This document shows, one piece after another, positions 41,331-50,026 of a stretch of 56,266 nucleotides of DNA. The stretch comes from Phycisphaerae bacterium. GTDB taxonomy: Bacteria > Planctomycetota > Phycisphaerae > UBA1845. Both the position numbers and the translations under genes were made by a program. The notes below the pieces were generated by a model. It was not told the DNA's origin, searched no databases, and saw only the letters and a program-made list of their open reading frames with translations. The stretch is taken from positions 1 through 56,266 of the forward strand of contig JABWBH010000031.1 in NCBI GenBank assembly GCA_013360585.1, in the 5' to 3' direction. Position 1 is the first letter of the stretch. Each line of letters starts with the position of its first letter.

Positions 41331-42173
41331 ATGAAGCGGGCGAGCCGGTCCTCTGTGCGGAAATATCACGACCGCGTGGCGGGGCGCTATGACGACAGTT
41401 ATGACGACGCGTACTGGCAGTGGCACGACGCCCTGACCTGGAACCACCTGAAGACGTTCCTGCCGACGGACCTCTCGCAGGACGTCGTGGATCTCGGTTG
41501 CGGGACGGGGAAGTGGGGCGCGAAGCTCCTCGCCAGCGGGTTCCGCGTGACCTTCGTGGACATCTCTCCCCAGATGCTCGACGCCGCACGCCTCAAGCCC
41601 GCCTCGCCGACGCAGACCGCGCGGGCGACGTTCATTCAGGCGGACCTGATCGACTTGTCGGCATTACCGCGCGGGCGCTTCGCCCTGGCGACGGCGTTCG
41701 GCGAACCGATCGGCTGCACCGAGTCTCCCGCGCAGGCGATGCGCCAGATTGCCGACATCCTGCGTCCGGGCGGCGTTCTCGTCGCGACGTTCGACAACCG
41801 CTTCGCCTGTCTCGAGCATTATCTGGAGAATGCGGACGTGGACGCGCTGGAGCGCTTCGTCGTTCAGGGGCGCACGCACTGGCTCACCGCCGATCCCTCC
41901 GAGCGATTTGAAATCTGGACGCACGGACCGGAGGATGTGCGCAGGCTCGTCGAGGGCGCGGGGCTGGAACTGGTGGATCTCGTGGGCAAGACGGTGCTGC
42001 CGATGCGCCGCTACCGGTCGCTGCTCGGCGATTCCCGGACCGCCCGCCGATTGATCGCCCTGGAGAAAAAGCTCTGGCGAGATCCGGCGGCGATCGGTCG
42101 GGCGGCGCACCTTCAGGCCGTGGCCAGGAAGCCGGTCGTCGCATCGCCGGACGCTGACAGTTCGGCGCCCTGA
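41331..42173 (+). CDS. SAM-dependent methyltransferase (class I)
   Basis: A 280-residue protein. SAM-binding motif I is VVDLGCGTGKWG (about 53-64), the acidic residue ending strand 2 is the Asp in VTFVDISPQML, and motif IV-like LATAFGEPIGC and LRPGGVLVATFDN complete the Rossmann fold. It resembles UbiE/Methyltransf_11-type enzymes. Substrate is unknown. The gene sits between a class V enzyme and a glycosyltransferase, suggesting modification of a lipid- or sugar-linked molecule. The last 20 residues are Ser/Pro-rich and unlikely to be structured. Confidence 0.9.
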   Translation: MKRASRSSVRKYHDRVAGRYDDSYDDAYWQWHDALTWNHLKTFLPTDLSQDVVDLGCGTGKWGAKLLASGFRVTFVDISPQMLDAARLKPASPTQTARATFIQADLIDLSALPRGRFALATAFGEPIGCTESPAQAMRQIADILRPGGVLVATFDNRFACLEHYLENADVDALERFVVQGRTHWLTADPSERFEIWTHGPEDVRRLVEGAGLELVDLVGKTVLPMRRYRSLLGDSRTARRLIALEKKLWRDPAAIGRAAHLQAVARKPVVASPDADSSAP

Positions 42174-42225
42174 TATGATCCCGAGGGTTGCCCTCCGTCG
42201 GAGCGGGGGACCGGGCGGAGAAGGT

Positions 42226-42957
42226 ATGACGTTTGAACTGACCGGGCTGACCGTCTTTTTCCCGTGTTACAACGAGGAGGCCAACGTCGACCGCGTGACG
42301 CGCGCGGCGCTGGCGATGTGTCGTCGCGTCTGTCCCGCCAACTACGAGATCATTATCGTCAACGACGGAAGCCGCGACCGCACCGGTCCGATCGCGGATG
42401 AACTGGCGGCAACGCTCCCCGGCGTCCGCGCCGTTCACAACCACCCCAACTTAGGCTACGGCGGCGCCCTTCAACGCGGATTTCGCGAAGCCACGAAGGA
42501 CTGGGTCTTCTACACCGACGGCGACGGGCAGTTTGACTTCGAGGAGATTGACAAGCTCCTGCCGCTGATGCCGCGCTTCGACATCGCCAGCGCCTACCGC
42601 CTTGACCGGAAAGATCCGCTGATGCGCAGGTTCAACGCGTTCGCCTGGACGACGCTGGTCAACGTTCTTTTCGGGTTGTGGCTGCGGGACATCGACTGCG
42701 CATTCAAGCTGTATCCCCGCCGCCTCTTCGAGCAGATCCCGATGAAATCCACCGGGGCGCTGATCGACACGGAGATTCTCGCCCGGGCGAAACGCCTCGG
42801 CTACCGCATCGGCCAGGTCGGCGTGCACCACTACCCGCGCACGGCCGGCACCCAGACCGGCGCCAACCTCCGCGTCATCCTCCGCGCCTTCAGGGAGCTT
42901 TTCCTCCTCTGGGGCGACATTCGAAGAACCGCGGTCAAAGACAGCCGATCGACGTGA
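42226..42957 (+). CDS. family 2 glycosyltransferase (polyprenyl-phosphate mannosyltransferase-like)
   Basis: A 243-residue GT-A glycosyltransferase. Motifs are FFPCYNEEANVDR at the N-terminus, IIIVNDGSRDRT, the DGDGQFDFEEID nucleotide-sugar/metal segment and CAFKLYPRRLF. The pattern matches dolichol/undecaprenyl-phosphate sugar transferases (DPM1/ArnC-like), although no C-terminal membrane helices are evident. The start at 42226 follows GGAGAAGG; an earlier ATG at 42175 has no such site. It lies 52 bp after the methyltransferase. Product lipid-linked sugar is probable but unproven. Confidence 0.92.
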   Translation: MTFELTGLTVFFPCYNEEANVDRVTRAALAMCRRVCPANYEIIIVNDGSRDRTGPIADELAATLPGVRAVHNHPNLGYGGALQRGFREATKDWVFYTDGDGQFDFEEIDKLLPLMPRFDIASAYRLDRKDPLMRRFNAFAWTTLVNVLFGLWLRDIDCAFKLYPRRLFEQIPMKSTGALIDTEILARAKRLGYRIGQVGVHHYPRTAGTQTGANLRVILRAFRELFLLWGDIRRTAVKDSRST

Positions 42958-43008
42958 ACGACTCGCGCGGGGTCTCGGTCGTTCGACGTGTCGCGGGGGG
43001 CAGGGACG

Positions 43009-43788
43009 TTAAAGCCCCACGGCGTTGTAGCCGGCGTCGACGAAAATGTTTTCCGCGGTGATCGCACTGGCTTGATCAGAGAGAAGGAACGCGGCCGTCC
43101 TGCCGACTTCCTCCTGGGTGATGTTGCGGTGCAGCGGGGCCTTTTTCTCGATCCAGGTGAAGATTTCGTCAATGCCGCCGACGGCCATCGCGGAGAGCGT
43201 GCGCAGGGGTCCGGCGCTGATCGTGTTGACGCGGATGCCGAACTGGCCGAGTTCGCCGGCCAGGTACCGCGTACACGCCTCCAGCGCCGCCTTGGCGACG
43301 CCCATCACGTTGTATCCGGGGATCATCTTCTGACTCCCGTAGTAGGTCATCGCCAGGATGGACCCGCCGCCGGGCATCATCAACCTGGCGCGGCGGGCGA
43401 TCGCGACGAGGGAGTAGGCGGACACGTCCAGCGCCTGGGCGAAGGCGTCACGCGGCGTCTCGTGGAAATTGCCGGGCTTCAGCCAGGTCCGGTCCGCGAA
43501 CGCCAGGGAATGCACGACGAAGTCGATCGTGTCGAAATTCTCCCGCGCGGCGGTGAAGCAGGCGTCGAGGTCCGCGTCCTTCGAGACGTCGCAGGGAAAG
43601 AGCCACGCCCCGGACAGGCCGATGTCCTCGAGGGCCTTCGACACCCGGCGCTCGTTCTTTTCCCCGGGGAGATAAGGGAACCCGCAGGTCGCGCCCTGGG
43701 CGACCGCCTCCTTCGCAATCGCCACCGCGATGCTGCGGTCGTTGGCGACGCCGAACACCAGACCTCGCTTGCCTTTCAGAAAACTCAT
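43009..43788 (-). CDS. fabI: enoyl-ACP reductase (NADH)
   Basis: A 259-residue short-chain dehydrogenase-type enzyme reducing enoyl-ACP in the last step of each fatty-acid elongation cycle. Catalytic residues are Y149, Y159 and K166 in TYYGSQKMIPGYNVMGVAK, the FabI arrangement rather than FabG. The N-terminal FGVANDRSIAVAIA is the NAD-binding loop. Length and spacing match E. coli FabI (262 residues). It is the target of triclosan and isoniazid-type drugs in other bacteria. It is divergent from the mrp gene. Confidence 0.97.
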   Translation of the reverse strand: MSFLKGKRGLVFGVANDRSIAVAIAKEAVAQGATCGFPYLPGEKNERRVSKALEDIGLSGAWLFPCDVSKDADLDACFTAARENFDTIDFVVHSLAFADRTWLKPGNFHETPRDAFAQALDVSAYSLVAIARRARLMMPGGGSILAMTYYGSQKMIPGYNVMGVAKAALEACTRYLAGELGQFGIRVNTISAGPLRTLSAMAVGGIDEIFTWIEKKAPLHRNITQEEVGRTAAFLLSDQASAITAENIFVDAGYNAVGL

Positions 43789-43987
43789 GTGCTGACCTCC
43801 GGCCTGTTATGAACGTTGCGCCTGCCTGCGGGCGTGACGGCGGGACGCTCGGGGTTCCCGCCCTCCCGCCACGATCCCTTTCAGATTTCCTTCGGCAATC
43901 TACCCGAGTCTCGCCGCGCTGGAAACCCGGCGCGCCCGCCCGTATATACGGAACAGGCGCGAAGAAGCGGCGACCCCGGAGACAGCG

Positions 43988-45067
43988 ATGGCGACGGTGA
44001 CGAAAGAGGCGGTTCTCGAAAAGCTGCGGACGGTCAACGACCCCGAACTGCACCGGGATCTTGTTTCCTTGAACATGATCAAGGAGGTGGCGATCGAGGG
44101 GGCGCGCGTCCGCATTCACGTCGAGCTGACCACGCCGGCCTGTCCGCTGAAGGACCAGATCGCCGCCGATGTTCAGCGAGCCGTCAGCACGATCCCCGGC
44201 GTCCGCGGCGTCGATCTGGAGTGGAGCGCGCAGGTCCGCGGCGCCCCGCAACCGCGCCCGCAGCTTTCCGGCGTCAAGAACATCCTCAGCGTAGGCGCCG
44301 GCAAGGGCGGCGTCGGCAAGAGCACGATCGCCGCGATGATCGCGATGGGGCTGCGCCGCGCGGGCGCCTCCGTCGGACTGCTCGACGCCGATGTTTACGG
44401 ACCGAGCATCCCGACCCTGATGGGCATCGAAGGCGTGCAGCCGAAGGTCAGCGACAAGATGCTCCTGCCGATCGAGGTGCAGGGCATCCGCACGATGAGC
44501 GTCGGCGTTCTGGTCGAACGCGACCGTCCGATGGTGCTGCGCGGGCCGATGCTGCACGGCATCCTGCGGCAGTTCCTCGATCAGGTGGAGTGGGGCGAAC
44601 TGGACTACCTCGTCGTGGACCTTCCGCCGGGGACGGGGGACGTCCCGCTCACCCTCGCGCAGTCGATCCCGCAGACGGGCGCGGTCATCGTATGCACCCC
44701 GCAGGACGTGGCGCTCGCCGACGCCCGCCGCGCCATCATGATGTTCCGCCAGCTCAACGTCGGCATCCTCGGCATCGTCGAGAACATGAGCTACTACCTT
44801 TGCCCGAAGTGCGGGCATCGGGATGAATTGTTCGATCACGGCGGCGCCGCCCGGGCGGCGACGGAGATGGACGTGGCTTTCCTAGGCGAAATTCCGCTGA
44901 ACGCGACGGTGCGGGCCTTCTGCGACGCTGGTGCGCCGGACAAGCTTTTCACTGAAACTCCGGACTACGTCCGTCGCGCGGTGGACGCGATGGTGCACAA
45001 AGTCGCCGGGCGCGTCAGCGTCGCCAACCTGCTTCAGGCGCAAGGTCCGAAGCTGACCGTCGAGTGA
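43988..45067 (+). CDS. mrp: Mrp/NBP35-type Fe-S cluster carrier ATPase
   Basis: A 359-residue protein. The N-terminal 90 residues form a MIP18/DUF59-type domain (VNDPELHRDLVSLNM). The P-loop is GKGGVGKS (105-112), and VVDLPPGTGD is the switch/Walker B region. C272-x2-C275 (LCPKCGH) is the cluster-binding pair. Such proteins carry and deliver 4Fe-4S clusters to target apoproteins. Length agrees with the family. It stands alone; the start has no strong ribosome-binding site visible. Confidence 0.96.
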   Translation: MATVTKEAVLEKLRTVNDPELHRDLVSLNMIKEVAIEGARVRIHVELTTPACPLKDQIAADVQRAVSTIPGVRGVDLEWSAQVRGAPQPRPQLSGVKNILSVGAGKGGVGKSTIAAMIAMGLRRAGASVGLLDADVYGPSIPTLMGIEGVQPKVSDKMLLPIEVQGIRTMSVGVLVERDRPMVLRGPMLHGILRQFLDQVEWGELDYLVVDLPPGTGDVPLTLAQSIPQTGAVIVCTPQDVALADARRAIMMFRQLNVGILGIVENMSYYLCPKCGHRDELFDHGGAARAATEMDVAFLGEIPLNATVRAFCDAGAPDKLFTETPDYVRRAVDAMVHKVAGRVSVANLLQAQGPKLTVE

Positions 45068-45225
45068 CCTTCCGTTGCACCGGAATCTCGACTTGGCTCC
45101 GATCGCCGGGCGTTGGAATCGAAGGAACTTGCGGCTGTCCGAGAGGTCGCGGGGCGTCTTGTGTCCCGCAGCGGCGGCAGAGGCGTGCGTCGCCGCCTCA
45201 CGATCAACAAGGCGGCGCGCCCCCC

Positions 45226-45306
45226 GATCGTCAAGCTCGATTCCACGGCGTGCCGCGAAACGGGCATTCGGGCGGGTTGAAGCCCGCGGCTCAGTGCGGC
45301 GCTGCA
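45226..45306 (+). repeat. REP-like palindromic repeat, copy 2
   Basis: The core is GCGGGTTGAAGCCCGC (45272-45287) with one base different from the other copies. It is flanked by GCCGCGAAACGGGC upstream and GGCTCAGTGCGGCGCT downstream, both shared with copy 3 at 48443-48524. It lies in the 259-bp gap between mrp and the end of the endonuclease IV gene, where converging transcripts could use its hairpin. Confidence 0.65.
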
Positions 45307-45326
45307 CCGGCGTGAAAAGAGGGGGT

Positions 45327-46217
45327 TCAGGCGTCTGACGCCTGGGTGCGGCGGATCAGGCGTCGCAGTCGAGACAGATTGACGGCGTCGTAGTCGCGGC
45401 CCTTGTCATCCTCGCCCTTCGGCGTCTCCAGGATCATCGGCAGTCCGGCCCAGCGCGAGTCGTTGACGAAGTGTCTGAACCCGGCGAGACCGATCTCACC
45501 TTCGCCGATGTGCGCGTGCCGGTCGACGCGGCTGGCGAGCGGTTTGACCGAGTCGTTGACGTGGATGCAGCGGACGCGCTGGATGCCGACCTGGCGATCG
45601 AGTTCGGTGATCATCGAGGCGTAGTCGTCCGCGGAGCGGAAATCGTATCCGGCGGCGAAAAGGTGGCAGGTGTCCAGGCAGACGCCGACACGGTCCCCCG
45701 CTTCGACCCCCGCGAGAATGTCCGCCAGATGCTCGAAGCGCCACCCGACGGCGCTGCCCTGCCCGGCGGTGGTCTCCAGCAGAATCGCACAGCGCCCGTC
45801 CGGAACGGCGGCGAGCACGTCGTTGAGGGCGGCGGCGATGCGCCGGATCGCGGATGACATATCGCTGTCAGCCGCCGAGCCGGGATGCAGAACCAGTCCG
45901 GCGAGCCCCAGCGCCTCGCATCGCTGCAACTCATCGGTCAATGCCGCGAGGCTCTTCGCACGCCCTCCCCGATCCGCCGAGGCGAGATTCAACAGGTAGG
46001 AGGCATGAGCGATGACGGGAGTGATGCGCGCGGCCTCGGGATGTTCACGGAAGGCGCGAACCGCGTCAGGAGACAGCGATGGAGCGCTCCACTGCCGCTG
46101 GTTCTTGACGAAGATCTGCAGGGCGTCGCAGCGGGCCTGCCTGGCCGCGTCGAACGCAAGGTGAAGTCCGCCGGCGACGGACAGGTGAGCGCCGAAGCGT
46201 GGAGTCTGGCGAGCCAT
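45327..46217 (-). CDS. nfo: endonuclease IV (AP endonuclease)
   Basis: A 296-residue zinc-dependent enzyme cutting DNA 5' of abasic sites in base-excision repair. Phrases of the family are FGAHLSVAGGL at the N-terminus, FVKNQRQW, LVLHPGSA with a metal His, ILLETTAGQGS, GVCLDTCHLFAAGYD, IHVNDS and DRHAHIGEGEIG, and ILETPKGE near the C-terminus. All metal-site segments are present. It is transcribed away from the adjacent miniature elements and converges with mrp. No damage-response operator is evident. Confidence 0.97.
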   Translation of the reverse strand: MARQTPRFGAHLSVAGGLHLAFDAARQARCDALQIFVKNQRQWSAPSLSPDAVRAFREHPEAARITPVIAHASYLLNLASADRGGRAKSLAALTDELQRCEALGLAGLVLHPGSAADSDMSSAIRRIAAALNDVLAAVPDGRCAILLETTAGQGSAVGWRFEHLADILAGVEAGDRVGVCLDTCHLFAAGYDFRSADDYASMITELDRQVGIQRVRCIHVNDSVKPLASRVDRHAHIGEGEIGLAGFRHFVNDSRWAGLPMILETPKGEDDKGRDYDAVNLSRLRRLIRRTQASDA

Positions 46218-46274
46218 CGGTACATCCTAACTCAAGGTGCTCCGGGAAAGCGACTCGCCGAAGGACTCGTCCCC

Positions 46275-46481
46275 TAGTACTACAACGCTAGTTCGGTCGA
46301 GTGCATGTGATCAGGGCGAACCTTGAAACGGCCGTGAAGGACTGGTCGAAAGCCGCTGGGGACGATCGGGACCGAAACGATGCCTTGCGACGCTTGAAAG
46401 TCGCGTTGATTTATAAACGTGAGTTGCTTTGCGTCAAAGCTTTACGCACGATGTGCCGATTGTTCTAGCGTTGTAGTACTA
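46275..46481. mobile_element. 207-bp miniature element with 17-bp perfect inverted ends
   Basis: The ends are TAGTACTACAACGCTAG (46275-46291) and its exact reverse complement CTAGCGTTGTAGTACTA (46465-46481). The inside is less GC-rich than flanking genes, including TTGATTTATAAACG, and encodes no protein. This is the shape of a MITE moved in trans by a transposase elsewhere in the genome. The terminal 8 bp, TAGTACTA, is itself palindromic. No clear target duplication is seen. It directly abuts copy D of the 100-bp element. Confidence 0.75.
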
Positions 46482-46482
46482 A

Positions 46483-46581
46483 CAGCCTGTTGAACCTCCG
46501 GATCGGTCTTTGTGATACCGGTTTTTCTCGATGAAATTCGCGTCCGGGAGGGAGGCGCTACCCTTTTTCGGCGGGCCGCTG
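46483..46581 (+). repeat. ~100 bp interspersed element, copy D
   Basis: Begins CAGCCTGTTGAA and ends TTTTTCGGCGGGCCGCTG, with the core GGATCGGTCTTTGTGATA and GGAGGGAGGCGC. It is the most diverged copy. It starts one base after the 207-bp element, so one may have inserted beside or into the other's target. It lies in the 625-bp gap between nfo and cysS; the rest of that gap (46660-46842) has no gene. Confidence 0.8.
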
Positions 46582-46610
46582 ATACTGAGCCTCCCGCGGA
46601 CTCCGGGGCA

Positions 46611-46658
46611 CGTGTCAGAGGGGGACTGGGGGGTCGTGTCCGAGGGGGACTGCGGAGG
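46611..46658. repeat. 24-bp tandem duplication
   Basis: Two consecutive 24-bp units sharing CGTGTC(A/C)GAGGGGGACTG (46611 and 46635). A short local duplication in a gene-free region; function not evident. Confidence 0.5.
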
Positions 46659-46842
46659 GCGAAATCAGAACGCTTCCTTGCAGGCGCGGCTTGGTTTTGA
46701 AACCGTGTCTTGTTCAACCCCGACGAAGACGGTCGCCGCATTGCCGAGCACGGGCGCACGATTTCCCTGAGGCTCATCCTGCTTCGTGCCTGATGAGCGC
46801 GTGAGCGGAAAACGCACGGGGCGGTGAGGCCCGCCGCGCCGA

Positions 46843-48363
46843 TTACTCCATCTTCCAATCCGTGCCGTCGGACCGGTCCTTGAGCGTAATGCCGATCCTG
46901 GTCAGCGCATCGCGGATGAAGTCGCCGGTCTCGAAGTCCTTCTTTTTGCGCAGGCGCTGGCGGACTTCGAGGAGCACCTGCATGACCTCGCCGAGCTTCT
47001 CGTCCGACGCCGCCGGCGCCGCCGTCGGGGGAATGAGGAAGAGGCCCAGGAGGCGACCGCGTTGCATCAGACCGCCGGCGAGGGTCAGCACATCGTCAGG
47101 CGCCGCGCCGCCGCGGTCCATCAAAGCGTTGATCGGAGAGACGGCATCGTGCAGCGCCGCGATGGCGCCGGCGGTGTTGAAGTCGTCGTCCATCGCCTCG
47201 ACGAACCTCGCGTGATGCTCCGATCCTGCGTCGCCGGACGACCCGGACCCGCCAAGCGGCCCGGCGCGATCGACGGCTTCGTAGACCGAACGCCCCGTCT
47301 CGCGCTGCACGCGCTCGAAGAGCGTGTAAAACCGCTCCAGACCCTTCTTCGTCGCCTCCAGATTATCATCCGAGAAGTCGATCGGTCGGCGATAGTGCGT
47401 GCTGAGCACGAAGAAGCGGACGTGCTCCGGCGTCAGCTCGGCGAGGAGGTTGTGCAACGTCATCCGCTTCATCGCCGCCAGGGCTTCCGGCGAGGTGTCG
47501 GACTTGGAGACTTTTTTCGTGTTGAAGCGCGTCAGGCCGTGGTGCAGCCAGTATTTCGCAAACACCCGACCGGTCGCGGATTCGGATTGTGCGATCTCGT
47601 TCTCGTGATGGGGGAAGACGAGGTCCATCCCGCCGCCGTGAATGTCGAAGGTCTCGCCCAGCAGCCGCGCGGACATGGCGGAGCACTCGATGTGCCAGCC
47701 GGGGCGTCCCTTGCCCCAGGGCGAGTCGTATTTTACTTCGTCAGGTTCGTCCGGTTTCGCGGCTTTCCAGAGGGCGAAGTCGCCGGGATGCCGCTTGTCG
47801 CCGCTTTTCAGTTCGCGCTGGCCTTCCTGATCCTCGATCGAGCGGTGCGAGAGTTTTCCGTAATCCGGGTCGCTGGTGACGTCGAAGTACACGTCGCCGC
47901 CGAGGACGTACGCGTGCTTGCGGTCGATGAGCGTCTGAATGATGCGGCATATGTCGCCGATATGCTCGCTGGCCTTGGGCATGTGGTCGATGCCGCCGCC
48001 GGCGGTGCGCAGATCGCCGGGGGCGTGGTCGTCGCCGGGGTAGCCGATGTTGAGTTTCTTCATCGCAGCGAGGTAATCGGCCAGAACCCGCCGGCCCAGC
48101 TCCACCGTGGTCGTGCCCTGCCTGGCGGCCTCGTCGATGAGCTTGTCGTCCACGTCGGTGACGTTGACCACCCACGTGACCTTGTACCCGCGGAAGGTGA
48201 GGTAGCGCTTGATCGTGTCGAAGATGATCGGTCCGACGGCGTGTCCGATGTGCGACGGTTTGTAGACGGTCGGACCGCACAGATAGATGCCGACGTGCCC
48301 CGGGCGCAACGGTTCGAAAGGCTCCTTTTTCCCCGAAAGGGTGTTGTAGACGGTGATCGCCAT
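46843..48363 (-). CDS. cysS: cysteinyl-tRNA synthetase
   Basis: A 506-residue class I synthetase charging tRNA-Cys. The zinc ligands C29, C227, H252 and E256 match those of the family, the HIGH motif is HIGHA (38-42), and the KMSKS signature is K284-VSKS, followed by DTS where most have LGN. The C-terminal region (about 350-506) is helical, with an Ala/Gly-rich loop near 375-385. The start at 48363 is the family N-terminus MAITVYNTLS; an earlier ATG 69 bp upstream lacks support. It is probably monocistronic. The neighbouring cysteine dioxygenase is unrelated in position (22 kb away). Confidence 0.96.
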   Translation of the reverse strand: MAITVYNTLSGKKEPFEPLRPGHVGIYLCGPTVYKPSHIGHAVGPIIFDTIKRYLTFRGYKVTWVVNVTDVDDKLIDEAARQGTTTVELGRRVLADYLAAMKKLNIGYPGDDHAPGDLRTAGGGIDHMPKASEHIGDICRIIQTLIDRKHAYVLGGDVYFDVTSDPDYGKLSHRSIEDQEGQRELKSGDKRHPGDFALWKAAKPDEPDEVKYDSPWGKGRPGWHIECSAMSARLLGETFDIHGGGMDLVFPHHENEIAQSESATGRVFAKYWLHHGLTRFNTKKVSKSDTSPEALAAMKRMTLHNLLAELTPEHVRFFVLSTHYRRPIDFSDDNLEATKKGLERFYTLFERVQRETGRSVYEAVDRAGPLGGSGSSGDAGSEHHARFVEAMDDDFNTAGAIAALHDAVSPINALMDRGGAAPDDVLTLAGGLMQRGRLLGLFLIPPTAAPAASDEKLGEVMQVLLEVRQRLRKKKDFETGDFIRDALTRIGITLKDRSDGTDWKME

Positions 48364-48442
48364 GATGGGGGAAACGTAGCGGAGGGTGGGGCGGATGACA
48401 ACGGCGACCGTCGAAGCCCGCGCGGCGCCCATCTGGCGTACC

Positions 48443-48524
48443 TAAATCGTCATTCTCGGTTCCGCGGCGCGCTGCGAAACGAGCGTTCGCGCGGGCTGAA
48501 GCCCGCGGCTCGGAGGGCGCTCCA
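48443..48524 (+). repeat. REP-like palindromic repeat, copy 3
   Basis: GCGGGCTGAAGCCCGC at 48491-48506, with lead-in TAAATCGTC...CTCG and CTGCGAAACGAGC upstream, and GGCTCGGAGGGCGCT downstream. It matches copy 2 over roughly 60 bp. It lies upstream of cysS and downstream of the potassium channel gene, in a 313-bp gap with no other feature I recognise. Confidence 0.65.
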
Positions 48525-48676
48525 CATTCGTGAATCTTGCCGTCCGCGTTAGAACTGTTTACGCGCCGTGGAAGGCGCCTGGGGAGGATGAGGGCGCGTC
48601 GCCGTGACCGTCACGGATCGGATGGTGTTCGAAACCTGGTGCTGACGCTCGGGATCACGGCCAAGGTCGAGCTTGT

Positions 48677-50026
48677 TTAGATCGTCACATCCTCCGGCGC
48701 CGCATCCCGCTCGCTAACAGCCGGCGCGTGAAACATCGCCGCCCCCACGGCCAGCGGTCCGATCCGGCCGATGATCATCAGGGCGATGAGGATCCCCTTC
48801 CCCGCGGACGTCAGTGAAGCGGTGATGCCCCGCGAAAGCCCTACCGTGCCCAGCGCCGACGCGCACTCGAACATCTGGTCCGGAAGGGGCGCCGTCTCCA
48901 CCAGCGACAAACCGTAAATGCCCAGCGCCAGCGCCGCGCCGTAGAGCATGACGTTCGCCGCCGCCGCCCGCAGCCGTACCGGGGGAATCTCCCGTCCGAA
49001 GAACGTGGTCCGCTCGCGCCCGCGGATGACGCTCATCATCACCGCCCACATCGCCGAGAACGTCGTCGTCTTGAGCCCGCCGCCAGTGCCCGCCGGAGAC
49101 GCTCCGATGATCATCACGATCGTCAGCAGGTACACCGACGCCGCCGAGACTCCGCCGATCGGGAGGGTATTGAAGCCTACCGTCGTGCTCGCGGACATCA
49201 CCTGAAACCACGAAGCGAGCCAGCGTTCGCCGACCGGAAGCCCGCGAACGCCCGGCTCATCCAGCGCGAACAACACCGTACCGACCACGGACACCCAGAA
49301 CGTCCCCGCCAGGATGATCTTCGACGTCAGGGTGAGTGTCGCCTTGCGCCGGCGAAGCGACTGCCAGACGTCATTCACGACGATGAAACCGATCGCCCCG
49401 AGATAACTCAGCGCCATAATGATCGCGTTGAGCCAACCGTCGCTGCGGTACGACTCGAAGCTGTCGTTGAACAGCCCGAACCCCGCCGTGCAGAACGCCG
49501 AGACGCTGTGAAAGACGGCCTGCCACGCGGGGTCCGGTGCGCCGTGGCGCTGAAAGACGGGAAGGAGCGCCGCGGCGCCCCCCGCCTCCACCAGCAGCGT
49601 GAACGCCACGATCAGCTTCAGAAACGCGCGAACGTCGAAACCTGGCGGCAGACTCAGCGCCGTCGCCGCCACCCTCTCACGCTCCGGAGACAGACGCCCC
49701 GAAACGGACAACACGAAAAACGAACTCACCGTCATGTATCCCAACCCGCCAAGCTGGATCAGCACGACAATGACGATTTGCCCGGCGAACGTGTAATCAT
49801 CCCGCGTGCTCACCGTCGTCAGCCCCGTCGTCGAGACCGCCGACGCCGAAATGAACAGGTGATCCAGCGCCGACGCCCGATCCGTCGCCGCGCACACCGG
49901 AAGCATCAGCACTCCCCACCCAAGCAGCACGTAGCTGAGATACCCGAGGGGCACGAGACGCATCGGCGCAAGGCGCAGAACCCGGCGGATCATCCCGCGA
50001 ACACGAAGACGCACATCGCGAAACAT
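48677..50026 (-). CDS. TrkH/KtrB-family potassium uptake protein
   Basis: A 449-residue channel-like membrane subunit that takes up K+ (and possibly Na+). Four pore-loop segments supply the filter glycines: STTGLTT, CTAGFG, TTVGFN and GTVGLS. It has about ten transmembrane stretches. The length and N-terminus are closer to KtrB than to the longer TrkH. No TrkA/KtrA-type regulatory gene is beside it, although such a subunit is normally needed. The start at 50026 is chosen because GGAGGAGG lies 7 bp upstream. Confidence 0.93.
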   Translation of the reverse strand: MFRDVRLRVRGMIRRVLRLAPMRLVPLGYLSYVLLGWGVLMLPVCAATDRASALDHLFISASAVSTTGLTTVSTRDDYTFAGQIVIVVLIQLGGLGYMTVSSFFVLSVSGRLSPERERVAATALSLPPGFDVRAFLKLIVAFTLLVEAGGAAALLPVFQRHGAPDPAWQAVFHSVSAFCTAGFGLFNDSFESYRSDGWLNAIIMALSYLGAIGFIVVNDVWQSLRRRKATLTLTSKIILAGTFWVSVVGTVLFALDEPGVRGLPVGERWLASWFQVMSASTTVGFNTLPIGGVSAASVYLLTIVMIIGASPAGTGGGLKTTTFSAMWAVMMSVIRGRERTTFFGREIPPVRLRAAAANVMLYGAALALGIYGLSLVETAPLPDQMFECASALGTVGLSRGITASLTSAGKGILIALMIIGRIGPLAVGAAMFHAPAVSERDAAPEDVTI

